Shown here: piece by piece, positions 45,170 through 59,822 of the stretch
Position numbering within the stretch: position 1 is the first letter of the stretch
Layout of the letters: every line of letters starts with the position of its first letter
Origin: Mesorhizobium sp. L-8-3
GTDB taxonomy: Bacteria > Pseudomonadota > Alphaproteobacteria > Rhizobiales > Rhizobiaceae
NCBI RefSeq assembly: GCF_016756615.1
Contig: NZ_AP023262.1
Span: 5,209,501-5,273,500 of the forward strand
Reading direction: 5' to 3'
Length of the DNA stretch: 64,000 bases
The notes under the pieces: model-generated
What the model was told of the DNA's origin: nothing
Database searches by the model: none
The model's input: only the letters and a program-made list of their open reading frames with translations
Made by a program: the position numbers and the translations under genes

Positions 45170-46015
45170 TCAGGGCTTCCGGTCCGGGCCGGCTGGCGCC
45201 TTTCGTCGGCGATAGTCGCTCGGCGTGGCGCCCATGATGCGCCGGAAACGCCGGTTGAAGGTCGAAAGATCGCCGAAACCGGCATCGAAGGCGATCGACG
45301 CGACGGGTTCGTCCGACGTGCGCAGCCGCACGGCGGCGCGCTGCAACCTGGTCCGCAACAGATACTGATACGGCGTCATGCCGGTCACAGTGCGAAAGCT
45401 GCGCAGAAAGTGATAGGGGCTGGTCGCCGTCTCGCTGGCGAGCCCGTCGATGGAGATCGTCTGGTCGGCATCCGCCTCGATGCGCCGCAGCGCCTCGCTG
45501 ACGCGCTTTTCGTCCCGCGTGCTGGGTGCCCGGTCCCGCTTCGGCTCGTGGTTGGCGATGCTGACGGCTGCCCCTGACAGGCGCAGTCCGAGTTCCTCGA
45601 AGGCCCCTATGTCACCGTCGTCCCGCGCTGCCTCGGCATCGGCAAGCAGTGGCGCCAGCGCCGCCACCGGCGGCAGCCTCGGCGTCCCGAAGCCCAACCG
45701 CGACACGCCGGGAAGCTCGGCGGCGACCGCCTCGATATAGCTGGGCGAGAAATGGAACGAGAGGCAACGGTCGCCGGCGGAATGATCGTGTCCGCATTCG
45801 AAGCAGGTACCAGGGTTGCCGAGTAGGAGTGCCCCCGGTGCCATGATCGCGGTGCCGAGCGAGGCGCGGTATCGGAAAGTCCCGTGCGTGACGGCCGCCA
45901 CGCAGAAGCTGCGGTGCTGTTCCTCGAAAGGCCTATCACCAACGCCCGCCGCGCAGACGATGTCCGAAACCTGCCAGCCGGGACCGGAAGCCAATATCGA
46001 AGCCGTCACCGTCAT
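45170..46015 (-). CDS. AraC-family transcriptional regulator
   Basis: The protein has 281 residues from the ATG at 46015 (MTVTASILASGPGWQVSD); a longer frame to 46264 runs through the divergent gene and is spurious. The N-terminal cupin-like sensing half (THGTFRYRASLGTAIMAPGALLLGNPGTCFECG) is Cys/His containing. The C-terminal double helix-turn-helix is clear: ISIDGLASETATSPYHFLRSFRTVTGMTPYQYLLRTRLQ and the second helix-turn-helix ASIAFDAGFGDLSTFNRRFRRIMGATPSDYR. It is divergent from two small plus-strand genes with an 84-base gap, so it probably controls them. Confidence 0.93.
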   Translation of the reverse strand: MTVTASILASGPGWQVSDIVCAAGVGDRPFEEQHRSFCVAAVTHGTFRYRASLGTAIMAPGALLLGNPGTCFECGHDHSAGDRCLSFHFSPSYIEAVAAELPGVSRLGFGTPRLPPVAALAPLLADAEAARDDGDIGAFEELGLRLSGAAVSIANHEPKRDRAPSTRDEKRVSEALRRIEADADQTISIDGLASETATSPYHFLRSFRTVTGMTPYQYLLRTRLQRAAVRLRTSDEPVASIAFDAGFGDLSTFNRRFRRIMGATPSDYRRRKAPAGPDRKP

Positions 46016-46099
46016 ATGTCGAAAATAGCAATTTTTCCCAAGCGTCAAAAGCGGGACCCGGCCAGACTGGCGGCATCTCCTGACACAAGGATATCCATC

Positions 46100-46612
46100 A
46101 TGACCACTTTTCCCTCCTTTCCGGCGGCGCTCCATGCGGATGGTGCAGACCGCGACCGGGCCGACAAGTCGGGACTGTATGGCTGGCTGATCGGCACTTG
46201 GGACATGGATGCCGTCCGCCATTTCGATGACGGGACGACGCGGAAGTCGCCTGGCGAAATCCATTTCGGCTGGGTTCTGGGCGGTCGCGCCATCCAGGAC
46301 GTCTGGCTTGTCCCTGCTGCGAAAGGCGAGATGCCGTCATTGTTCGGCACGACCTTGCGAGTCTACGACCCCGGCATAGACTCTTGGCACATCATCTGGG
46401 TCGACCCGGTCGGGCAGAACCATCTGCGCCAGATCGGCCGGGCCGACGGCAACGACATCGTCCAGCACGGGACCGACGCCACTGGAGCGCCGGTGCGCTG
46501 GCGCTTCACCGAAATTACACCTCGGAGCTTCCACTGGCTGGGGGAACGATCGCCCGACCAGGGCGCGACGTGGCGTCTGCAGGTGGAGTTCTTTGCCCGC
46601 CGCCAGGACTGA
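46100..46612 (+). CDS. small conserved protein of unknown function, beta-rich
   Basis: The product has 170 residues from the ATG at 46100, with AAGGA nine bases upstream. No signal peptide. The sequence is Trp-rich and predicted mostly beta: YGWLIGTWDMDAVRHFDDG, IHFGWVLGGRAIQDVWLVPA, WHIIWVDPVGQNHLRQIGRADG, ending WRLQVEFFARRQD. This resembles lipocalin-like DUF1579-type proteins, but the assignment is tentative. It is the first of two genes divergent from an AraC regulator and precedes a VOC protein by 23 bases. Confidence 0.75.
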   Translation: MTTFPSFPAALHADGADRDRADKSGLYGWLIGTWDMDAVRHFDDGTTRKSPGEIHFGWVLGGRAIQDVWLVPAAKGEMPSLFGTTLRVYDPGIDSWHIIWVDPVGQNHLRQIGRADGNDIVQHGTDATGAPVRWRFTEITPRSFHWLGERSPDQGATWRLQVEFFARRQD

Positions 46613-46635
46613 CAATTATCAGGAAAGGAAAAGCC

Positions 46636-47016
46636 ATGTTCGACCACGTATCCATCGGTGTCAGGGACGCCGCCTCCTCCAAGGGCTTCTACGATGCCGT
46701 TCTGTCGCCACTCGGCTATAGCTGCCTTAGCGAAGGGCCTGGCTCGCTCGGCTATGGGCGTGACGTTGTCGCATTCTGGGTGAACGAGGCTGCGCGACCC
46801 GTTCCGGCTGACCGGGACTCCGGCCTGCATTTCTGTTTCTCCGCACCGACGCGCGACGCGGTCGCGGCATTTCATGCCGCTGCGCTTGGTGCGGGAGGCA
46901 AGGATAATGGCGAACCCGGCTTGCGTGCCGATTATGGCGAGCACTACTACGCCGCCTTTGTCGTCGATCCCGACGGCTACCGGCTCGAGGCCTATTGCGG
47001 CAAGGAGCAGGCCTGA
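46636..47016 (+). CDS. VOC-family (glyoxalase/bleomycin resistance fold) protein
   Basis: The product has 126 residues from the ATG at 46636, with AGGAAAGGAAAAG as ribosome-binding site. It has the paired beta-alpha-beta-beta-beta fold of the vicinal oxygen chelate family: FDHVSIGVRDAASSKGFYDAVLSPLGY at the N-terminus and YYAAFVVDPDGYRLEAYC at the C-terminus. His4 and Glu121 (in RLEAYC) are candidate metal ligands. The substrate is unknown. With the preceding gene it forms a probable unit under the divergent AraC regulator. Confidence 0.9.
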   Translation: MFDHVSIGVRDAASSKGFYDAVLSPLGYSCLSEGPGSLGYGRDVVAFWVNEAARPVPADRDSGLHFCFSAPTRDAVAAFHAAALGAGGKDNGEPGLRADYGEHYYAAFVVDPDGYRLEAYCGKEQA

Positions 47017-47143
47017 GACCGGCTCGTTCCCTGTCTCCTCCGTTTCACAGCAGGGTCGCAAAGCTTGCCGTGTCCGCGCCGCGCCCGCTGGCGTCTGGGG
47101 GAAGGTTGCGATACGACTTTCCCCTGACACGGGGGGATGCTTG

Positions 47144-47773
47144 ATGCCGAACTACGACAGTCTGTTCAACGCTTTCGTCACCATCCTCGTCACCATAGAC
47201 CCTCCCGGCCTCGCTCCTCTGTTCCTGGCCTTGACGCGCGGCATGAACCGCGAACAGCGTCAGCAAGTCGGGTTCAGGGCGTCTCTCATCGGTTTTCTTG
47301 TGCTTGCCCTTTTTGCGGTCGCCGGGGCGGGCATCCTGTCGGTGTTCGGCATCACGCTGCCTGCCTTCCGGGTTGCCGGTGGCCTGCTCCTGTTCTTCAT
47401 CTCCTTCGAGATGATTTTCGAGCGGCGACAGGAGCGAAAGGAGAAAAGCGCCGACGCCGCGATCACCAAGGACCAGATCCACAACATCGCCGCCTTTCCC
47501 CTGGCTATCCCGTTGATAGCCGGCCCCGGCGCGATCTCTGCCGTGGTGCTGCTCTCGGCCTCGCTGCCCGGCATCGGCGGTCAGGCGACGCTGGTTGGCG
47601 TCATCTTGGTCGGCATCATCCTGACCTACCTGGTGTTTCTGGTCGCCGAGCGCGTCGACAAGTTCCTCGGTCAGACGGGGCGGTCGATCCTTACGCGGCT
47701 GCTGGGCGTGATCCTGGCCGCGCTGGCCGTTCAGTTCGTGGCCGACGGCGTCAAGGCCCTGACGGCGGGATGA
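47144..47773 (+). CDS. MarC-family inner-membrane protein
   Basis: The product has 209 residues from the ATG at 47144, with GGGGGATGC upstream. About six membrane segments are visible, with the MarC/UPF0056 landmarks FNAFVTILVTIDPPGLAPLF and QIHNIAAFPLAIPLIAGPGAISAVVLL. The family's function is unsettled; the old link to multiple-antibiotic resistance was not confirmed in E. coli. It lies 127 bases after the VOC gene and is convergent with the GyrI-like gene. Confidence 0.93.
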   Translation: MPNYDSLFNAFVTILVTIDPPGLAPLFLALTRGMNREQRQQVGFRASLIGFLVLALFAVAGAGILSVFGITLPAFRVAGGLLLFFISFEMIFERRQERKEKSADAAITKDQIHNIAAFPLAIPLIAGPGAISAVVLLSASLPGIGGQATLVGVILVGIILTYLVFLVAERVDKFLGQTGRSILTRLLGVILAALAVQFVADGVKALTAG

Positions 47774-47837
47774 GCCGCGCCGAGGCTCGGCCGATCAGCC
47801 GATCGTGCTTCAAGCCGCCTCCATGGCGGCCGAACGG

Positions 47838-48353
47838 TCAGGCACCAGACGTAAGGTTCCCGGCCGGCGTCAGCGGTAGCATCACACGCAGCACTGGCGG
47901 CCCGGCGAGGTCGAAGTCGGCAGGGTATTCTTCGCGGTGATGCAGGATCGAGACGTCCCGCTCTTGTCCTTCGGTCTCGATCCAGTCGATCATCCGGCCA
48001 TAGTGCTTTACGACATCGCCATCGTCGGGACCGTGCCAGACGCAGGCGAAACGCATCGCAGGCAATGAGAGGAGCCGGTGCCCGGCGGCCGGAGCCATGT
48101 ATTCCGCCGCCTCGATCCCGACGAAGTAGCGGAACCCGTCCGGCCGGTCGTTCCATGAAATCCCGATGATCATACGGGACCAAGGATCGTCTTCGGCGGC
48201 CGCGGCGATCTTCATCTCCTCGATGAGCGGATGGATCGCCCCCGCCGCCGCTTCGGCGTAGGTGCCTTCCCAGACCAGGCCGCGAAGACGCTGCGGCGCC
48301 CGCTCGGCGATGGCGAAGCGATGGCTGCCGAACTCGCCGCAGCGGGCACACAT
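47838..48353 (-). CDS. GyrI-like (effector-binding) domain protein
   Basis: The 171-residue cytoplasmic protein lacks a helix-turn-helix. The core WSRMIIGISWNDRPDGFRYFVGIEAAEYM and FACVWHGPDDGDVVKHYGRMIDWIETEG fit the two-repeat SHS2-type GyrI/AraC effector-binding domain, which binds drugs and other small hydrophobic ligands. An N-terminal CxxC (MCARCGEFG) could bind metal. It is directly downstream (nine bases) of ssb on the same strand, so it may be transcribed with it and hence be SOS-induced. Function otherwise unknown. Confidence 0.75.
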   Translation of the reverse strand: MCARCGEFGSHRFAIAERAPQRLRGLVWEGTYAEAAAGAIHPLIEEMKIAAAAEDDPWSRMIIGISWNDRPDGFRYFVGIEAAEYMAPAAGHRLLSLPAMRFACVWHGPDDGDVVKHYGRMIDWIETEGQERDVSILHHREEYPADFDLAGPPVLRVMLPLTPAGNLTSGA

Positions 48354-48362
48354 CGTCAGCGG

Positions 48363-48869
48363 TCAGAATGGGATCTCGTCGTCGAGATCGCGCGACGAGC
48401 CGCCGCCACCGCGTCCGAAACCGTCATTCGGGCCGGATTGGCCGAAGTCCGATCCGCGCTGGTGGTCGGAGCCGCGGCCACCGCCGCCATAGCTCCCCTG
48501 ACCTTCACCACCTTGCCCGCGGGCGTCGAGCATCTGCAACTCGCCCCGGAATTTCTGCAGCACGACCTCGGTCGTGTAGCGGTCCTGGCCGTTCTGGTCC
48601 TGCCATTTGCGGGTCTGGAGTTGACCCTCGACATAGACCTTCATGCCCTTCTTCAGGAACTGCTCGGCGACCTTGGCCAGATTGTCGTTGAAGATGACGA
48701 CGCTGTGCCATTCGGTCTTCTCCTTGCGCTCGCCGGAGACCTTGTCGCGCCACGTCTCAGATGTCGCAATCCTCAGATTGACGACCGGATCGCCGGAGTT
48801 CAGCCGCCGGATTTCGGGATCGGCGCCCAGATTCCCCACCAGAATGACCTTGTTGACGCTACCCGCCAT
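48363..48869 (-). CDS. ssb: single-stranded DNA-binding protein SSB
   Basis: SSB coats single-stranded DNA and recruits partner enzymes in replication and repair. The product has 168 residues: an OB-fold core of about 110 residues (MAGSVNKVILVGNLGADPEIRR, ATSETWRDKVSGERKEKTEWH), then a Gly/Gln-rich linker and the acidic partner-binding tip DLDDEIPF. It is divergent from the small exported-protein gene and from uvrA. A LexA-type GTTC-N7-GTTC site lies 117-131 bases upstream, consistent with SOS induction. Confidence 0.97.
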   Translation of the reverse strand: MAGSVNKVILVGNLGADPEIRRLNSGDPVVNLRIATSETWRDKVSGERKEKTEWHSVVIFNDNLAKVAEQFLKKGMKVYVEGQLQTRKWQDQNGQDRYTTEVVLQKFRGELQMLDARGQGGEGQGSYGGGGRGSDHQRGSDFGQSGPNDGFGRGGGGSSRDLDDEIPF

Positions 48870-48985
48870 GAAACTTCTCCGCGCTCGTCCGAAACCAATG
48901 CTTGTTCGCGGCGCACTTTAACCGATCACCCTCGGCGGTGCGCCGCGCCGCCGGTCAATTCAGCGTCCTGTCCACAACAGTTTTT

Positions 48986-49000
48986 GTTCTCTTTATGTTC
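48986..49000. promoter_or_regulatory. LexA (SOS) box upstream of ssb
   Basis: GTTCTCTTTATGTTC is a perfect GTTC-N7-GTTC direct repeat, the LexA-binding form of alphaproteobacteria; read toward ssb it is GAAC-N7-GAAC. A second perfect copy lies upstream of uvrA. The chance of two perfect copies beside ssb and uvrA is low. Confidence 0.8.
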
Positions 49001-49160
49001 TACACGCCATCGCAGGAGATGGCAAGAGCGTCGGGAAATGCGGCCGGTCGTTCAGCCCTATGTCGCACACATATGGCCGGGAGCCGGCCGTCGCAGGCCA
49101 ACCGCCGGGTCAACAATATCGTGACTTGGCGTTGACGCCGGAGCGCCCTATACAACCGTC

Positions 49161-49448
49161 ATGATGACGACATCCCGACTGCTTCGCTTCGCCGCTACGG
49201 GCATGGCCGCGTCTCTTGCGGGATTCCCTGCGTTGGCGGATCAGCGCCCAGCCGGATCAGCCTCCGAAAAGCTTCCCGGCGTCGAGGGCGCCTACAGCAT
49301 CGTGGCGCCTGCCCCCGAACCCCTCGAAGCGCCGTCGGAAGGGGGCGGTTACACCTTCAAGGCCGGCAACACCGATATCAGGATTTCCGGCAGCGTTTCC
49401 GTCGAGATCGGATTCGGCCCCGAGATCGCAGGCGAGGATCGCCGGTAG
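49161..49448 (+). CDS. small exported protein of unknown function
   Basis: The product has 95 residues from the ATG at 49161 (MMTTSRLLRFAATGMAASLAGFPALA, signal peptide cleaved before DQ). The mature part has a Pro/Ala-rich linker (VAPAPEPLEAPSEGG) and a C-terminal strand region YTFKAGNTDIRISGSVSVEIGFGPE that resembles the first strand of an outer-membrane barrel, though far too short for a porin. A strong terminator follows 35 bases after the stop, supporting a real monocistronic gene. Family unknown. Confidence 0.7.
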   Translation: MMTTSRLLRFAATGMAASLAGFPALADQRPAGSASEKLPGVEGAYSIVAPAPEPLEAPSEGGGYTFKAGNTDIRISGSVSVEIGFGPEIAGEDRR

Positions 49449-49483
49449 CCATCCCGGCCCGTAGCTGCCGGGCACAAAGAAAC

Positions 49484-49519
49484 GGCCCTGCCGCCACTGG
49501 GAGCTCGCAGGGCCTTTTT
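49484..49519 (+). terminator. intrinsic terminator after the small exported-protein gene
   Basis: GGCCCTGC (49484-49491) pairs perfectly with GCAGGGCC (49507-49514), leaving a 15-base loop, followed at once by TTTTT. The eight-pair GC stem plus T-run is a textbook rho-independent terminator for plus-strand transcription. Confidence 0.85.
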
Positions 49520-50131
49520 CTCGAACTTCTGATTCGATTGCCGGAGTTCTAGCTGCCGGCTTTCATTTCGGATGCGACGCGGCTTTCTGCCGACGATCCG
49601 ACTATGGTCTCTGATTGTAGGGGATTTACGTCAGATCAGCGTTGCCCCACGGGCAACGTTACCTGGCGCGGCTCCACACGCAGTGGAGCCAATCTGGACT
49701 GTCCGGTGGGGTCATGCCTCCGCTCCTCTGTCCGTTGCTCCAATGTCTTCCGACGCGCTAATCCGCTGTTCACGGCGTCTCGCGAACGGCCCGGCGGCCA
49801 CGAAGAGCGCCCTGTGAGCGCTCGGCTTCGGGTGACTGTCGAAGTTTGCCCCCTGCCTCGCCCGGCGTCAACCTTTCCCTGGCCCGAACGGAAAAATGTG
49901 ATCGCGGCCGCCTCGTCGTACGGGTTTTTCCACACGCTGTTTGTCAGGAGCGTGTTCGGCCTTTGTTCTTTTTGCTTGCCCTTACGGGCGCAACCCGGCT
50001 AGACCACAATTTCGACGAGGTGGCCGGCGGATCCGGCGCCGGCCTCGACGTAGCGACAAACGTGCTTACATAAGGGCCTGGCCGGAGCGACCCAGCCACC
50101 CGAACTCCACAAGACAGGCGGCGGACCGGCC
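49520..50131. other. long non-coding stretch upstream of uvrA with two perfect hairpins
   Basis: About 610 bases lack a convincing gene although short open frames cross it. Two perfect eight-pair hairpins lie close together. The first is CGTTGCCC/GGGCAACG (49640-49658, loop CAC) and the second GGCTCCAC/GTGGAGCC (49670-49690, loop ACGCA). A LexA box (49954-49968) and the uvrA promoter region follow. The hairpins might belong to a small RNA; no promoter or terminator could be assigned to them. Confidence 0.5.
49954..49968. promoter_or_regulatory. LexA (SOS) box upstream of uvrA
   Basis: GTTCGGCCTTTGTTC is a perfect GTTC-N7-GTTC repeat 164-178 bases upstream of the uvrA start, in the same orientation on the plus strand as the ssb box. 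Regulation by LexA is inferred from family knowledge. Confidence 0.8.
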
Positions 50132-53053
<2,922 letters not shown>

Positions 53054-53111
53054 GGCTGCAAGCCGGCTGCGGAAGCCCGACTACCGCTCAAGTGCACCGA
53101 GGGAGGATGGG

Positions 53112-53915
53112 ATGAGCGAATCCGGAACGATCCGCGCAGGCATGGGCGGCTGGACCTTCGAGCCGTGGGACACCTCCTTCTATCCGGACAAGCTTCCGAA
53201 GACGAAACAGCTCCAATATGCGTCTCGGCAGGTGCCGACGATCGAGGTCAACGGCACCTACTATTCGAGTTTCAAGGAGCCGACCTTCGTCAAATGGGCG
53301 AACGAATCGCCGGAAAGCTTTGTTTTCTCGTTGAAAGGAAATCGCTTTGTCACCAATCGGCGAGTGCTGGGTGAGGCAGGCGAATCGATGATGCGCTTCC
53401 TTGGTTCGGGCATCACCGCGCTCGGCGAAAAGCTCGGACCGATCCTGTGGCAGTTCGCCCCGACCAAGAAGTTCGACGCCGACGATTTCGAAGCCTTCCT
53501 GAAGCTGCTGCCGCCGAGGCAGGACGGGGTCGCGTTGCGCCACGCGGTCGAGGTCCGGCACGCGTCCTTCGCCGTGCCGGAATTCGCCGCCCTGCTGCGC
53601 GGGTACAAGGTGCCGGTGGTCTATGCCGACCACGCCACCTATCCCGCTATCGCCGACGTCACGGGCGATTTCGTCTATGCACGGCTCCAGACCGGCAGCG
53701 ACGACAATCCAGACTGCTATACGCCGGAGGCGCTCGACGCGTGGGTCGCGCGCGCAAAGGCGTGGGCGCAAGGTACGGAGCCATCCGATTTGCTCCGTGC
53801 CGATCCGTCCCAAGCAGCGCAGAGCAAGCCGCGCGACGTGTTCGTCTACTTCATCACCGAGGGCAAGGTCAGGGCGCCGCATGGCGCTATGGCCTTCATG
53901 AAGCGGGTCGGCTAA
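53112..53915 (+). CDS. DUF72 domain-containing protein (YecE type)
   Basis: The product has 267 residues from the ATG at 53112, with GGGAGGATGG upstream. The TIM-barrel-like DUF72 landmarks are RAGMGGWTFEPWDTSFYP near the N-terminus, TIEVNGTYYSSFKEPTFVKWANE, and VEVRHASF followed by YADHATYP. The family (YecE in E. coli) has no firm function. It lies 58 bases after uvrA in the same direction and may be read through from it. Confidence 0.92.
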   Translation: MSESGTIRAGMGGWTFEPWDTSFYPDKLPKTKQLQYASRQVPTIEVNGTYYSSFKEPTFVKWANESPESFVFSLKGNRFVTNRRVLGEAGESMMRFLGSGITALGEKLGPILWQFAPTKKFDADDFEAFLKLLPPRQDGVALRHAVEVRHASFAVPEFAALLRGYKVPVVYADHATYPAIADVTGDFVYARLQTGSDDNPDCYTPEALDAWVARAKAWAQGTEPSDLLRADPSQAAQSKPRDVFVYFITEGKVRAPHGAMAFMKRVG

Positions 53916-53945
53916 ATCCCGCCTGCCCGATCAAAGGTGATGTCC

Positions 53946-54125
53946 ATGAAAGCCGTCCTGTTCGTCGTTCCTTTGCTGCTTCTCGTCGGTTGCGGCGGTT
54001 CGCCCATGTCGGTCGAGACGCGGGACCCGAACTGGGTATCGCCGACTTCCGCCCGGGACGCGGCGCAGGCCGAGCGGCTCCGCCGCAAGCATCGCGAAGG
54101 CAACGCTTCTCCCGGAAACATGTAA
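53946..54125 (+). CDS. small lipoprotein
   Basis: The product has 59 residues from the ATG at 53946. AAAGG eight bases upstream supports this start over the in-frame ATG at 53940 and GTG at 53937. A signal peptide MKAVLFVVPLLLLVGCGG ends in the lipobox LLVGC, so the mature protein is anchored by Cys17. The rest is short, polar and Arg-rich at the end (AERLRRKHREGNASPGNM). Function unknown; its position 30 bases after the DUF72 gene suggests co-transcription. Confidence 0.75.
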   Translation: MKAVLFVVPLLLLVGCGGSPMSVETRDPNWVSPTSARDAAQAERLRRKHREGNASPGNM

Positions 54126-54205
54126 CCCCTGGAAGACTTGCTGGCCCAGTCGAAACCCGCAGCCGAGGGTTGCGGCGACAACTTGCGGCAGTCACATAGC
54201 TGCTG

Positions 54206-55087
54206 ATGGAACAGGCACTGTCGAACTCCAGAGCGGCGCTGTGGATGGCGGGTTCGATCTCGTCGTTCCTCGCCATGTCGGTCGCAGGACGCGCCACGAC
54301 CGCGTCGCTCAACGTATTCCAGGTCATGGAGATGCGCTCCGTGATAGGCTTTGTCATGCTGCTGCCTCTGGTATTCGCCGTCGGCGGTTTTCCTGCAATG
54401 CGTACGAAGCGCCCGCTTCAGCATCTCGGGCGCAACGTCGTCCACTACGCCGGGCAGGCGGCGTGGCTCTACGCCCTGACCTTGATCCCCCTTGCGGAAC
54501 TGATCTCGATCGAATTCACGACGCCCATCTGGGGCGCGCTGCTCGCGGTCGTGTTCCTGAGAGAAAAGGTGAATGTCCGGAAAATCCTGGCGATCGTGCT
54601 CGGCCTGATCGGGGTACTGGTCATCGTTCGACCGGGAGTGGCCGAGATCAAGGAAGGCCATCTGGTGATGCTGGCCGGCGCCGTGGCATTCGGCATCTCG
54701 ATCGTCATGGTGAAGTCGCTCACCCGCACCGACAACGTGGTGCGCATCATCTTCTGGATGCTTGTCATCCAGTCGGCGATCGGCCTGGCGCCTGCGATCC
54801 AGACCTGGCAGACTCCGTCAACGGAGCTCTGGCCGTGGATCCTGCTCATCTCCTTCACCGGCATGTCGTCGCATTTCTGTCTCGCCCGCGCGCTCGCCCA
54901 TGCGGACACCACCGTCGTTATGCCCATGGATTTCCTGCGTTTGCCGCTATCGGCGCTCATCGGCTGGCTGCTCTATCAGGAGCAGATCGACGTCTTCACC
55001 GGCGCGGGCGCCCTGCTCATCCTGGGCGGCAATCTGGTCAACCTTCAGCGGCGGCGGGCGGCTGACGCTACCATGATTCAGCCCTGA
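54206..55087 (+). CDS. EamA/DMT-family transporter
   Basis: This 293-residue membrane protein of the drug/metabolite transporter superfamily has ten hydrophobic segments in two homologous EamA halves. Signs are MRSVIGFVMLLPLVFAVGG, ISIEFTTPIWGALLAVVFLREKVN at the end of the first half, and FLRLPLSALIGWLLYQEQIDVFTGAGALLILGGNLVNL at the end of the second. Such proteins export amino acids, purines or other metabolites; the substrate is not readable. It is 80 bases after the small lipoprotein gene and convergent with the TauE/SafE-type gene. Confidence 0.92.
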   Translation: MEQALSNSRAALWMAGSISSFLAMSVAGRATTASLNVFQVMEMRSVIGFVMLLPLVFAVGGFPAMRTKRPLQHLGRNVVHYAGQAAWLYALTLIPLAELISIEFTTPIWGALLAVVFLREKVNVRKILAIVLGLIGVLVIVRPGVAEIKEGHLVMLAGAVAFGISIVMVKSLTRTDNVVRIIFWMLVIQSAIGLAPAIQTWQTPSTELWPWILLISFTGMSSHFCLARALAHADTTVVMPMDFLRLPLSALIGWLLYQEQIDVFTGAGALLILGGNLVNLQRRRAADATMIQP

Positions 55088-55127
55088 CGATCTCCACATC
55101 GACGCGGCCTTGGCGGACGCTGTGGCA

Positions 55128-55889
55128 TCACAAGAAGATGTCGTATGCCGCAGGCAGCGCCAGCGACGCACCCGACAGGAACAGGAGCACGAACGCCAGG
55201 CGCCGCATCGTCAGGCTGGAGAGCGGCGGCGGCCACCTCCTCGCCGTGATCGTGGTCACAATGACGACTGGAATTGTCAGAAGGGTCCACCAGAAGCCCG
55301 CCGACGGCATGGCCCCGACGGACGCCACCACGCCGAGCCGCACGACGGCGTTGACCGCGAAGACGGCGACAAGCGTCTCCCGGATGACGACGGGATGCAG
55401 CGGCTGGCGATAAAGGTGATAGACCAGCGGCGGTCCCGACGTGGAGAACAGCCCGCCCATCAGTCCGGCAATGGCGCCGAAGAAGAGGAAGGACGCAGTG
55501 GACGAAAGCCGCGCCAACTGCGTCGGCTTCATGGCGAGTTGGAGGCTCGACGTGACGATGACGCCGCCTAGCACGAGCTTCAGCCAGTCGATCGATGCGG
55601 CCGCCATCACCCCGAGCAGCGCGTAGCCGGCAAACAGCATGGCAAGGCTCGACACGATGATCGGCACGAACTGGCGGAGCGCGACGTCGCGCCAGCCTTT
55701 GGCCAGGACCAGGACGGCGTTCACGAATGTGAGACAGCTCACCAGCACTGCTGCATCGGGCAAAGCGATCACGCCGGTCAGACCGACGCCACCCATGAGG
55801 ATCAGGCCGAGGGCGAAACCGGTGAGCGTCTGGGTGTAGGCCGCCACGGCCGCAAGGCAAAGCAGAATGGCCAGGCCGCCGGCATCCAT
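55128..55889 (-). CDS. TauE/SafE-family membrane transporter (COG0730)
   Basis: The product has 253 residues from the ATG at 55889 (MDAGGLAILLCLAAVAAYTQTLTGFALGL); a longer frame to 55985 is not protein-like. Seven to eight membrane segments and two internal halves are visible, with GFALGLILMGGVGLTG and AIAGLMGGLFSTSGPPLVYHLY typical of the family, which exports sulfite, sulfoacetate or similar anions. Nothing nearby indicates a sulfur pathway. It lies 204 bases downstream of dnaE on the same strand. Confidence 0.9.
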   Translation of the reverse strand: MDAGGLAILLCLAAVAAYTQTLTGFALGLILMGGVGLTGVIALPDAAVLVSCLTFVNAVLVLAKGWRDVALRQFVPIIVSSLAMLFAGYALLGVMAAASIDWLKLVLGGVIVTSSLQLAMKPTQLARLSSTASFLFFGAIAGLMGGLFSTSGPPLVYHLYRQPLHPVVIRETLVAVFAVNAVVRLGVVASVGAMPSAGFWWTLLTIPVVIVTTITARRWPPPLSSLTMRRLAFVLLFLSGASLALPAAYDIFL

Positions 55890-56093
55890 TGCTAGCCGTC
55901 CCACGTCATGGCGGAGCTTGCCGTGACACCGCCGGCTTCGCCGACCCAACTTTCCGGATATTCGACCAATCGGTTCCCGTCCCAAAATCGCTGCAGCCGG
56001 TCTGTCTATCCGATGATCTCCGTGTTGTAGGGCCAGCGATACGGTATCGATTGGCGCGGGGACAGATGATGGCCTTGAGGGGACACCGGGCGG

Positions 56094-59624
<3,531 letters not shown>

Positions 59625-59822
59625 GATTCCAAGCCGCTCCTATGAATCTGTCTCTCGTGTCCTGAGGAGATGTTTATCGTCCGGCCGCATCCGATGCGAG
59701 TCCGACCGAAGGGCACCCACAGGCGCTGTGGACATCCCGCTGCCCCGGCGCGGCCACCCTTCCTTGCCGTTTGCGTCGATCTTGTTAGAACGCGTCAAGG
59801 ACAAGGACACAGGAGACGCGAG

